DNA from: Saccharina japonica
Lineage: Eukaryota; Sar; Phaeophyceae; Laminariales; Laminariaceae
Assembly: GCA_008828725.1 (NCBI GenBank)
Contig: MEHQ01000469.1
Coordinates: 77,962-141,961 of the forward strand
Length of the DNA: 64,000 nucleotides
Direction of reading: 5' to 3'
Below the pieces are notes generated by a model. The model was not told where the DNA came from, searched no databases, and saw only the letters and a list, made by a program, of their open reading frames with translations. Below, piece after piece: positions 36,001 through 44,968 of this stretch. Within the stretch, counting starts at the first letter, position 1. Each line of letters begins with the position of its first letter. Position numbers and translations under genes: made by a program.

Positions 36001-36400
36001 GTTGACGTTTATTTCCTCTAGCATCGTATTGTTTGCGACTAAATAGCCTTCACAGCCCCGCTAACGATCTCACCCATCTGTTTATGTATATGCCCCGACA
36101 CAAACGGCTTCCGCTGCGACTGGTTGCTAGGGAGCCACCCGTCGCCAAACTAGCTTTCTTATTATATCGCTGTACACCTAAATGTTAGAGTTGCCAACGA
36201 AGGGGACTCAACCCCCATCTTGACGACGTATGCGAGGGAGCTCCTCGCTGACGGTAACCTGTTTGTTCATTAGGACGCAATACCTGCTATGTATACCGCG
36301 TTTGGTGTCGTGTTCCATATGTCAGAGTGCATGCCGGAGAAAGCCGTGATGTGCCAACCGGGAACTGTGTGCGAACCTGGGCCTAAGGGCTACAAATGCG
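23847..36400 (+). CDS. Gene A: secreted LRR protein with cysteine-rich flanks, 13 exons modelled
   Basis: This is a likely extracellular or cell-surface recognition protein. The model comes from aligning unit A with unit B and keeping exons with intact GT..AG borders and matching phase in both. Order: signal peptide exon, cysteine-rich exon with an acidic tail, small capping exon, seven LRR or LRR-like exons (26850-34292), then cysteine-rich exons to 36400 and perhaps a last exon at 37569. The total is about 590 residues before the last exon. Introns are 0.2-2.3 kb; they hold two SINEs (first coding intron) and GACGC-MITEs at 29730, 30865, 33245 and 35092. The protein family is LRR; ligand and function are unknown. 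Two concerns: the entry frame of exon 2 is unclear, and exon 11 contains a TGA at 34633-34635 in the phase expected from exon 10. The gene may therefore be decaying or spliced differently there. Confidence 0.7.
24562..24915 (+). mobile_element. SINE copy 3 (first coding intron of gene A)
   Basis: The head has an A-box-like GGTGGGCTAGTGTCACC and a B-box-like TGAGTTCGAACTCCAC. The body with CTGCTGAGAGCGCC and the tail with CTACTTTTGTGACCCC ends in ATGAATGGGATGG. It is absent from the same intron of gene B. Confidence 0.8.
25118..25395 (-). mobile_element. SINE copy 4, head truncated
   Basis: It is on the minus strand and very close to copy 1 in body and tail. The T tract at 25122-25140 is the reversed A tail. 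The tRNA-like head is missing. It lies in the first coding intron of gene A and is absent from gene B. Confidence 0.8.
25410..25906 (+). CDS. Gene A exon 2: cysteine-rich domain with acidic tail
   Basis: The conserved frame runs FRFPNPTLFLERLKVLY, then a cysteine-rich part with C-x2-C, DTWDVVC, GVPSVCD, LLCSTLGDACSG and ACEGQC, then a tail of about 20 mostly D/E/N residues. It ends in phase 1 before GTACCG. The acceptor TTACAG at 25409 matches that of B, but with it A is out of frame with exon 1 because the 5' part is 8 bases shorter than in B. A nearby AG at about 25432 would restore phase 0. The domain is not assigned to a family; cysteine spacing loosely recalls saposin-like folds. Confidence 0.65.
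26190..26259 (+). CDS. Gene A exon 3: N-terminal cap
   Basis: 70 bases, phase 1 in and phase 2 out. It encodes VNACLDPASDLYKCEYMVG. The two cysteines suggest an N-terminal LRR cap. The protein is identical in B. Confidence 0.8.
26850..26939 (+). CDS. Gene A exon 4: LRR-like unit 1
   Basis: 90 bases, phase 2 on both sides. Encodes RLEKCGLVDDDLPYLPGCF and on to LNYL, an LRR-like repeat with two cysteines. Confidence 0.8.
27554..27643 (+). CDS. Gene A exon 5: LRR-like unit 2
   Basis: 90 bases, phase 2-2. It ends FSSFPEDTFAGLTALIDL, the second half of a canonical LRR, with a longer first half than the 24-residue units. Confidence 0.85.
28206..28277 (+). CDS. Gene A exon 6: LRR unit 3
   Basis: 72 bases, phase 2-2, 24 residues: GLTSLPEGLFSGLSKL lies on the LxxLPxxxFxGLxxL pattern. 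It differs from B at 6 of 72 bases. Confidence 0.85.
28434..28754 (+). other. Hydrophobic open frame conserved in the intron after exon 6
   Basis: The frame contains LDLSGLILLFSLFLLSST. Unit B has LELSGLLFLLSLFLLFST in the same frame at about 50,452-50,505. No splice sites in phase with the neighbouring exons were found, so it is probably conserved pyrimidine-rich intron. Confidence 0.25.
29618..29689 (+). CDS. Gene A exon 7: LRR unit 4
   Basis: 72 bases, phase 2-2: LYHNNLTALPSGIFAGL. It is the most conserved unit, with 3 of 72 bases differing from B. Confidence 0.85.
29730..29986 (+). mobile_element. GACGC-MITE copy 2 (shared by both units)
   Basis: 257 bp flanked by TAGA (29726-29729 and 29987-29990). 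Its counterpart in unit B is at 51611-51846, so it was inserted before the duplication. It lies 40 bases after exon 7. Confidence 0.85.
30571..30642 (+). CDS. Gene A exon 8: LRR unit 5
   Basis: 72 bases, phase 2-2: HLNDNYLATLPNRVFEGCSS. It differs from B at about 15 of 72 bases, the most divergent LRR exon. Amino-acid changes gather in the first six positions, the presumed exposed strand. Confidence 0.85.
30865..31130 (-). mobile_element. GACGC-MITE copy 3 (A only)
   Basis: 266 bp flanked by exact AGGT duplications (30861-30864, 31131-31134). The orientation is reversed relative to copy 1, judged by GATCGGGC...TTGACCCAAA near its left end. There is no counterpart in unit B near 52,960. Confidence 0.8.
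31915..31989 (+). CDS. Gene A exon 9: LRR unit 6
   Basis: 75 bases, phase 2-2, 25 residues: DDNELVSLPAETFTGMGG. It is one residue longer than the standard unit, as in B. Confidence 0.85.
33245..33492 (+). mobile_element. GACGC-MITE copy 4 (A only)
   Basis: 248 bp with nearly perfect ends. Flanks TTTA and TCTA. The empty site in unit B near 55,281 has a single TTCTA, so TCTA is the likely target. Confidence 0.9.
34221..34292 (+). CDS. Gene A exon 10: LRR unit 7
   Basis: 72 bases, phase 2-2: SGNNLTTLPDGLFIDIPW. It differs from B at four residues, two near the start and two near the end of the unit. Confidence 0.85.
34563..34751 (+). CDS. Gene A exon 11: cysteine-rich C-terminal flank
   Basis: After the acceptor GCGCAG, phase 2 gives CGTAAREASAVLKTTAAPVYG and then a TGA at 34633-34635. 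A different frame from about 34640 reads CCASTDYYECLLTDTCNVC, which looks like real cysteine-rich coding and matches B. Either a small deletion has broken A, or an unseen intron or acceptor splits the exon. The donor GTGAG follows 34751, phase 1. Confidence 0.5.
35092..35348 (-). mobile_element. GACGC-MITE copy 5 (A only)
   Basis: 257 bp, reversed. Flanks CGCG and TGCA. The empty site in unit B near 57,387 reads CGCA, one change from each. Confidence 0.85.
35494..35643 (+). CDS. Gene A exon 12: conserved C-terminal domain part
   Basis: 150 bases, phase 1 in and out. Encodes CKESLPHCAHGEFHAVLRAR and then GGGISFFLADPELGDIFN. The second motif is nearly identical in B and is the strongest evidence for this reading frame. 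Confidence 0.7.
36326..36400 (+). CDS. Gene A exon 13: small cysteine-rich exon
   Basis: 75 bases, phase 1 in and out. Encodes CMPEKAVMCQPGTVC and on to KGYKCG, with an EGF-like spacing of four cysteines. The donor GTAAGAGG is kept in B. Confidence 0.75.
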
Positions 36401-37568
36401 GTAAGAGGTTGCCGCAAACGGTAGAATGCGGAGTTTGTCCAAAAACTGTTAGAGACTGGTGCGACCGGTTATCATTGTTACAATATGTTTTCGCACGGCC
36501 GTAAGCAGGTCAACCATCCGCCTTATATATGCCACCGATAGCTGGACCCCTACACGAAGTATATCTATAACTAACTTCAAAGACCCTGCGAAGTGTGTCC
36601 CCGCCGTTGATTCATGCTGAAATATAGTGCATTTCCGATCAATATGGAGGGACACAGATTCAAAGGATCAAACATTTATGTCTTTGCGTCCCAAGGTCGT
36701 CTGCAGAGCTCGTTTTTCCTCACCTCGGGTTAGAGCTGGTATTTCTGACCGCAAATCATACAAACGAACATGCACAATTATCTCACACCCACAAGGTGCA
36801 AAACATATAGCATCGATATAAAACCGACAAAGTATAACCCTGCCCCCCCTCCCACACTCTCGACGCTACGATTGCGTAGTGTGATCATCGCAGGACGCCT
36901 CACACGGAGCTTGGGGATTCTAAAAATCCAGGTGGGATGTACCTCTCGGGATATAGGTTTGGCGCCTTGCCGAACCGCTACCGCAAGATTGTTTGCGGCA
37001 TCGAACACTTAAGTTTGAGATTGGACTGCGAGGAAATGATACCTCACCGTAGGCTACGTTGGGCGCTTGTAGGGGGGTCGAAGATCTCACCGGCATCTCT
37101 GCCAATAGTTATAGTCGTCATTCGTTGGGATAGCAATTTTCGTCAACAATTTAGGCCTGATCCACAATCGAGTCGCATGAGTCACTTGAGGAAAGTTCGG
37201 GCGGTAGTCCCAAATATCTGCACTATCGACATAGGCTATGTAGTGGTTCAGGGTTTAAGAAAGAGATGGCTGCCACGATCTATTTGCGATATTGGGGTTT
37301 GGTGCATACAAATAGAAGGGGTTATTTTCAGTCGCTTCAATTGGAGTGCCACCCGCGGTCAGAATAGTGTACTTGGCCGTATGGACGCTGATACGAATAC
37401 GACTTTATGCCCGTGGCGTTCTGTTTTCTTGTACCCAAGAGAAAGTTGTGTAGCCCATCGTATAAATGTGGCGTACTGTGTGTCGTTTCATGAGCACTGT
37501 CCATGCGCCAAGCGACGAGTATACCACATTTAACGTGCTTCGCGAGGTCTCCGAGTAAACATCAGCAG
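36401..37568. other. Gene A 3' intron or 3' flank
   Basis: It aligns with 58,444-59,574. A conserved stretch at 36,840-37,130 contains YRFGALPNRY in one frame in both units, but without in-phase splice borders. No feature assigned. Confidence 0.4.
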
Positions 37569-37726
37569 CGGTAAGATGCCACTGTAGCTGTGGCAACAGT
37601 CGCATAACTATATTCGCCGTTTCTACTGAGGCCAATCTCGTATTCTTGGTGTCAGGCCTTATCGCGAAATGTTATTTATCGGTTCCTTACGCTTCATGTG
37701 AGAGCTTGAGTTTGTTTCTTTTTTGA
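37569..37726 (+). CDS. Gene A possible terminal exon 14
   Basis: After CAGCAG the phase fits exon 13 and reads VRCHCSCGNSR, IFAVSTEANLVFLVSG and on to a TGA. The same start of motif occurs in B with the same phase, though the last half differs. The hydrophobic stretch could be a weak membrane segment. Confidence 0.35.
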
Positions 37727-38330
37727 CTGCGGATTTTGTACTGGAGTTTAGAACGAGCAGCAGGTGCCACCGGGGGCGCGATAGATCGCTAACTATTGTT
37801 GCAAGCTCTCTGAAAAGGACAACCTTGACGGACGCCGCGTGTATGAGGTACATACTTCGTCGAGTAGAAAAGGGTATATGACCTAAAGAAAATATTACGA
37901 ATTTGATCACCCTAACCGGTGGTTTAAACTTTACACTGACTACAGCATACGTGCGACATTCAGTATCAATGTGTGTGGATGCACGTGCGACGATATTTCT
38001 GGATGTGTTGAACTTCAAGTAGGTACACTTCGTACGCATGGCGGGGGCAATTAGTCAAGAGGATGCCACTGTTTCCGGACGGACTTCGGGCACCCAAACC
38101 TCATATTTGAAACCGAAACTGTGGCTCGAACCGAGTGTTACATACGTATACATGGCGTGGTGCGTCATCCGCCCATTCTAAGGACTTGTACGTATGTCTG
38201 TGTGTACACCCTGGTGCGATATTTACGTTTTTGAACAACGTGCGGGTTGAGGCTGGGCGTATTATGTCGACGGTTGAATAACTATCAACTTGCAAGCTAA
38301 TGGCACATATGGAAAACAACTTGTTGTTTA

Positions 38331-39242
38331 GGCCGTTTCCTATGCGGTTCGATTTGTGAGCTTCAGATTATGGTCCAATCGATGTTTCAGCGACCTAACT
38401 CGAAAATCAAACAGTCTTCTTAGCGACAAGAGATAAGGCAAGGGTTTTAGCCTCTAACGCAGTTGCGGGAGGTATTCAACACGGACAAGGGACTAAGTGG
38501 GGAGTGGGTAGATAATAAGAAGTTATTAACGTGGGGGTAAAGGGGGGTTTAGGAGTGTGGGAGGTAGGGCACGTCTAATGGGGTTGGTACTGTAGTTCAC
38601 ACATATAATGTAGAGACTGTTCTTAAGGTGGGGTTAAGGTATGGTAGGGTTTTGAACGTAGTAGTCTACATCGGGTGTGTTTTTATGTGTGCTAGTTTAA
38701 GTGTGGATCATATCCAGCACTTATACGAGTACTAATAATAATCCCAGATTCATAAGCAAAACAAAGTGGAAGATTGAACGAAGGAAATCTGGGGTTTGTG
38801 GAGAGGTATTGAATCGTTAGCATGATTGAAAGAGGGGATCGGGAAAGGTTTATCAAGTACATATCATGGCGGTGAAGTTGGTTGAGCTCGAGAGACAGAG
38901 GTTGGGAAGGTTTGAGGCAGGCACATCTACTGTAGTACGGAGCTCTACTGGTGGTGTTGACGAGCAAGGGTTTGGCACTGCGTGGAAGGACGGGCATATG
39001 CGAGAAAAAACGGATTTGTTGTACATGCAGATATTTGAGCAAACGGCGATACCAACTGCTGTTGTTGTGGTCTGACGCCGCGAAGGGACGCGCCGAGTGC
39101 GCTGCACTGGGCGTAGAACCCAAGCGACCGAAGCCACGCTGTCCGCCTCTGATCTGGCGGCGACGCGCCGAGTGCGCTCGAGTCGACCTGTCTTGGTATT
39201 TTGTATTTTGGCACAACGAAGTATCCGAGGGTTGACTGGCTG

Positions 39243-39275
<33 letters not shown>

Positions 39276-39826
39276 AAACGAAGTGTCATGGAAGGGTAAA
39301 GTTGCGACCACGAGTGTTAGGTCTTGACGGTGGTGTCCTATATAAAACACGACAGATGCTTCCAGACGGCGGCGGGACATTGACTCCGCGGTAGTCATCA
39401 ATTTACCACTGCCCAGCCTTTCACGAAGGCTTTTCCGCGCACAATCCGCAGTGGAAGTGTTGTACTGTTAGTTTGGGTGATACAAAGGACAGGAAATAGT
39501 TATCCAACCCCAGCCAATTGGTCGACGGATAGTTCAAGAGCCCAAGAAAGTATGGGTAGGACCATTGGCAGGGGCACGAGGCCTCAACTAATCCACTACT
39601 TACTATAAATGATCGTTGGAAGCGTGCGAGAATACTACAGGAAAGCTGATGACCCAAATTGTCGGAGTTTTGGCCAAAACCTGACAACTTGGGCCATCGG
39701 ATTCTCAACTAAAAAAAATCCGGTCAGACTTTGCACAGTCGGACTGCATAGATAGGACGGTGCTTTCGTTTTTGACATCGAAAAATACAAATCGGAAGCT
39801 CAAAATCAAACTGCATAGGAAACGGC
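38331..39826. mobile_element. 1.5-kb TTA-flanked element (PIF/Harbinger-like), sibling of 9763-16867
   Basis: The ends begin GGCCGTTTCCTATGCGGTTC. TTA lies at 38328-38330 and 39827-39829. Its left end matches the right end of the A element, and its inner CGCACTCGGCGCG repeats and (CTG)n tract (39243-39274) match 15469-15690 reversed. Unit A has the empty site near 3605. A G-rich stretch lies at 38,480-38,660. No transposase is recognised. Confidence 0.8.
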
Positions 39827-39829
39827 TTA

Positions 39830-41425
39830 CAGTAGTATGGCACGATATTTTAAGACATGCCGCTTTATTAATCGTCTACGAGTACGAGTATGCTTTTTAT
39901 GTTCGATGTTATCGTCAGACTTTCAGTTGGGATTATACTCTCGGTTTGAGTGTTGCAAAAACAGTATCTTGTAATTTGCGGAACTATGACCCTGTGAACA
40001 AGGCCGAACACGAACACCGGTCCATATTCCGTCGAGCAGCCTGTGTATAGGTTCAAACTCGCAACACAAACCTCCATAGAGTAGGGTAATCCTAAACGCC
40101 TCTCAGGTGTGATTTGGGGAACCAAGCGGCCACGTGCGTTGACTGTAGCGCAGTACGTTCCCATGACAAGTTGCAGCTCACGAAGAAAAGCTCTGGAAGA
40201 ATACGTGGCAACATTGGATGGGTATTAAATATTGCTGTGTTTCTCAAAGGAACAGTACTCAAGATTCAAGCAAATGTCAGAACACAAAGCAGTATACAAA
40301 TAGAGGGCGAGAGGGTGTATTAATAGTTACCTGTCCCTTTGGCCATGACGAATTCGTCTCTTTGACGATTGCCCAAAAACAAACGGACGGGGTATATTAT
40401 ACATTCGTTTAAAAAAATCATTTGTCGCGGGCTCGTTTCCTGCCAAAACGGGGACCGCGTCGTTGAGTTTACGGGTATGAAAAACTCGTAACCACGATGC
40501 ACCGCACGTGGACGCATACTGCTCGCATCCATTCATGAAGTAGAAGCAGGCGCAGCAGACAAACCTGTCATTCTTCCCTCATCAAACCAGACTCTCATCG
40601 TTCATCGAACGACGGTGAGATAAAATGTGTACCACTAGTTCGTGCGTTTACGAGTATGTAAGGACGAGTCTCTGTGGGCAGCTACCTCGAATCAGGTCAC
40701 TGTAAACATTAATATGTGTGCCACACCAAGTCGCTCAAATACGCACTATTCTCTAGTCGTTCAGGGTCACTCGCCGTTGCCAGGGAAACCCAAATAAGCT
40801 AAGGAAAGACATTACGATACCCAGCGGGGGGGGTGGCGCTGTGACCTGTGCCTTTCACCTGTTGCCCGCCACCTGAGACCTACGAGTATGGCAGACGAGA
40901 CTTGTCTAAGATTGTCAGTGTACTGTAGTACTGCTTTTCTCTAATGCAGGATTGAACTCTCTCTCCTTTCTTGAATATTAAGAATCAGGCATGTACGTTA
41001 AACCCAAGTATTTATGTGTCATACTTGACGGGTACCAATAATAGTGTAGACGTGACCGTTGTATCGCTGGTGTACTGCTGTCTACTGTGCGTTCCGGCGA
41101 GCTTTTACCACGGCGTTATACCAGACATTGCTCTGCTACTACTGTACTATGATAGGTGTCTGTAGTTTGGGGAACAGGTAGGTAATGCACCCGATGTTTT
41201 TTTCTCTCTAAATTCGTTGCGTTGCGTTTACGTCCTACTTTGTAGCTGCATTACGAAAACATTGACACCGCGGTGCGAGGTACTGCTGTACAAGGCTGGC
41301 ATGCGTTCTGACTGCAGGAATATTGAAGCTGCTGGCAAGCCAAGACCTTCAAGCATGAGTACCTCCTCCAAGATATACCTCGAGAGTATCATACCTGGTA
41401 TTTGGTATCACTATTACCCACACAT
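39830..41425. other. Unit B 5' region, no gene
   Basis: It aligns with 3605-6190 (minus three A-only elements) and then with 19,805-20,270. No conserved coding frame. Confidence 0.6.
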
Positions 41426-43480
41426 GCTTTATGAATCAAGAACAGTATTATCAGTGTCCGATAAGATGCATGCCGTATTTACAGTGTGGCGCATGTAAGG
41501 TTTTTAAAGATAATGTGTTGGAGTTGTCGTATATCCTCGAAAGCGTTGGAGCGTGCTTGATTCATCAATACGTCTAAACACAAAGATAATGCTGAAGGGG
41601 CATTTTGTCTTTCATTCGGTAGGGAAACTGTGTCGTTGGACGCTGACGGTACGTCGATAGTTTGTTTGAAGTAACTTTTGTGTGTTCATTCACTCGGCTG
41701 CTGGCAGCAGTCTGAAACCATATGTAAGAGGTAGTGTACATCATGTGTTTAAGGTCGTTAACTAACGTATTTCGGACTTTGTTGGGGTGGTAGTGTTAGG
41801 GATAGCGTTAGGGCTTGTGTGAGCTAATCGAGCCTCGGTCCAGCCTCAATCGAGCCGCCTCCTTCATGTTGGTGAGAATGGGGCGATATATAGCCCGTGC
41901 TACTTCGGGAAAACCTTTACGCCGACATCACATGCGATTGACAAAAAACATTGATGATGACTGCCGGGTAGATCATGATGCTGCGACGTCAATAGGCGCT
42001 ATTTCGAAATCGGAAAAACAATTGACGCAAACCAAAGCAGCTTGTCGTGCAAATGGTAACGTATTACCAGTGGTGTTCAGTAAAGGCTTAGAGTGGTTTG
42101 TGACGTTTTGTTTCTTCAACCCAGTGAGTTAAGTAGGGTTTTGAATCCATATGTATACTTATCATGCCCATACCAGACATTTGTGCGCTCTCTGCGATGG
42201 AATGCGGTGCTTGAGCTAAACAACGAGTATTTTATGGAAAAAAAGTACACAAGGTACTGTACAGTGGTGCATACCATGTCCAGCGTGGCATTCTGTATCC
42301 ACGCTCTCCTTCCTACGTTCGAGTACTATAGGAGTGCATATACAAATGGCTGTACTTCGTCTGTCGCGCGTGCTACTGTACGTGTTTTACATAGCCTCGT
42401 CATGTGTGTAGGTTCGTGATGGCTCTCGTGGGCAAGATTATTAACGGGGAACGGGATGACGTTACAAAGGTCGATAGTTTGCCATCAATACAAGGGCTTC
42501 GCATGGGTGCCGGCATTCGCCGGCACGCACGCTTCGTGTAGGACAGGGAAGGAGTTGGAATCGTTCCATCCGGCATAAACGAAAATAAAATGAAAGGAAT
42601 GCCAAGAGTTTCATCCGAATTCATGAACTATCAGGAGGTAAAGGTTCACAACAACGAAAGCAAGCACACGACTAGTTGCAACACACGTTGCTGGCGTTGA
42701 ATGCGTTGTCATTAATTGGAAGCCAGCGTATGAAAAGCACCAAAAAAGTACAGCAACAACAGTGCGAAAACCACGATGACCAAAATAGAAATTCGCGCTA
42801 CAATAGCCATTGAAGGCGATGAAGGATACTTTGAAAATATATACTGGTACAAAGCTTTCGTGCTCGGGCTGCAGCTGCTATAAATAGTCTCGCAAAAAAA
42901 CTATGCAAGGGCTGACCACTGACCACAGTGGCAAAATGGTATTCCTTTGACAAATTGCAAACACTATAGTGGAGTTGATTACTGGTACTCTAATTATTTT
43001 CCGTGTTCGGGCACACAAAATGTAGAGAGGCACAGAACACCGCAGCTCTGCATCGTAAAGCGTGCGCACTCGTACTCCTACATACTCGAAGTACAGCAGT
43101 ATGTGCTCGTACTCGAACAGCGACCTAGACTACTGCTGTACCTATTTATGAAGCTGCACGTACGCGTACGAAGTACCAATGGTATACATACGTGCTCGAT
43201 ATGCACTGCGAATGAGGAACATGGGCATCGACGCTTCGGAGCAGACTATGCAAGGACTGACAAAATGTGACTCCTATATGATACTACTGCTGCACATATT
43301 TAAAAAGTCACCCCTTTGTGTTTGTGACTACCCCCCGCCCTGTCAAGATTCAAAGAAATACTCGACATGCCACCCAAAATCCAAGAATTTGCCTATTGAG
43401 GTGCCGAGATTCCGATACAGAGGCCGGCCCGGAATTAAAATTATGTATCGTGCGTGGTTTGGGGTTGAACCAACACTATT
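41426..43480. mobile_element. 2-kb segment found only in unit B, type unknown
   Basis: Unit A passes directly from the match of 41,425 to the match of 43,480 (about 20,260-20,285). The segment holds GTTAGGGATAGCGTTAGGG near 41,793 next to a GC-rich block like those in the telomere-like elements at 3783 and 5556, reversed. I did not find clear terminal repeats. Confidence 0.5.
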
Positions 43481-43589
43481 TTATATATATTTATGTGCGC
43501 GTAGACTTTAACCCTCAACGAGGGGGACGCCATGCGGTATATTTGGAACTTAGGAGGTGTACGAGTGCGTGCCCTCACTAATCTGTGGG

Positions 43590-44592
43590 TGTATTATACG
43601 TCGCCCCCCCGCCTCCTCTTTATCGTCTTTTACTGATTAACTGGAACTATATTATGTGTATCCTGCATACATATTTTTTTAATTATTCGAGGTCATGTTT
43701 TTCTGCTATGTCGTTTGCACTTACAGCTGAAGCATCGTTTAAAGACGTCTTGCGTCTCTTGGTTGTACGGCCGAAAAATACCATAGCTTTACTCGGTCCA
43801 TCAACTATAAACTGACATTGTTTGCAACAGTAGACTTCAGTATAGAGTGTTCTGTCGAAAGAGAACTACAGTATATATATATATCTTTGTATGTATACTG
43901 TAGTACAAGGCAGTACTCTAGGACCCCTGGCGATGCCCAAAAACTTGTTGCTGCTATCTATTCTACCTAGTATACGTATGCGTCCGATTCTGCGAATATT
44001 TATACCAGTACGATTTGTTTGTACCGTGGCTACGCTATATGAGCGTGTCGCCATTGGGTTGTAGATACCGGCTTTAAACTTGCTGGATTGTAGCTTATCT
44101 TGTAACTTGCACCACTTTCCGAATAAATGCAGTTTCGGGAAACCGGCGACCAGTTTAAAACATACGCCGAATCCTTCAAATATAGAATATGATTAATACA
44201 CGCATCTCTGGTAAGGAGAACGGACGGTATTCATATGTGGCCCCGATTGGCTCAGTAACCCTAAATACATTTCCAGGGTACAGTTCGACGACTCTTGTGT
44301 CGACTCGCAGCTGCCGTAATTTCCAGTGCCATTACTGTAGAACTGTACTTGGAACACGCTTGTAATGTGGCTTTGTTTAATTATATATTCTACTGGAGAC
44401 AAGATTGGACGTCGAAGTCACTACGTATACCGCGTTGGTGTTTGACCGGGGTACACGAAGTTGAAATAGGGATATGTTTATTTCGGTGATACTCGATATT
44501 ATTGCAGAACACTCAACACGCTATGCTGAAGACGTGCTCGATGTATAGTGGTTTCGCCAGCCTCATTCAGATAATGATATTCAAGTTCGGCA
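43590..44592. promoter_or_regulatory. Gene B upstream region and 5' exon (approximate)
   Basis: The counterpart of 22,690-23,705, ending in the conserved GCAG/GTGAG donor. No core promoter element can be fixed. Confidence 0.5.
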
Positions 44593-44684
44593 GGTGAGTA
44601 TCTCACAGCCAGCAACACGCGGATTTTCACCGCGTTTCTCTACGTAAAACCCGTATCCTCTGATGACCGTTCTCCCGGCTTTAG

Positions 44685-44968
44685 GAGGGCCGATTAGAAG
44701 AACGCTTCCGACAACACCAACAACGGGAGCCATGAAGTTCCATTCGGCGGCGATTGCTTCTCTCTTGCTCGCCATGCCGTTCGGCGTGTCGGCAGCGAGG
44801 AATGGGATCGCGGTGACCGAAAACGACATCGAGTTCGACGTGGACTACTTTGATGACGGTCGCGTCCGACCTTACAGAGTGATTTTCTGGGAGAATGCTC
44901 GCAACCTCTTCGACTTCGACACCTCTGGCATAGTTCAGATTATTAAGATCGGCACGGAAAGATACAGA
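44685..44968 (+). CDS. Gene B exon 1: signal peptide
   Basis: The start codon is at 44732. Hydrophobic core IASLLLAMPFGVSA, then ARNGIAVTENDIEFDVDYF. 237 coding bases, phase 0, donor GTGAGT. Confidence 0.85.

Larger units (their letters stand above)
3193..37811 (+). repeat. Segmental duplication unit A
   Basis: This unit aligns with 38197-59806 in the same orientation. Matching landmarks include 3193-3290 with 38197-38290, 5875-6190 with 40600-40920, 19805-20290 with 40930-41425, 22690-23800 with 43590-44690, all LRR exons, and 37630-37800 with 59640-59800. The left border is where similarity to unit B starts. The right border nearly touches the start of unit B, so this is a tandem duplication. 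Compared exons differ at about 4-21% of bases and introns by more. Unit A is longer because of transposons listed separately. Confidence 0.85.

Noticed and set aside
36937-37533. 198-codon frame after gene A (YRFGALPNRY)
   Set aside because: Only part is open in B (58810-59190), substitutions do not spare the protein, and no in-phase borders link it to exon 13.
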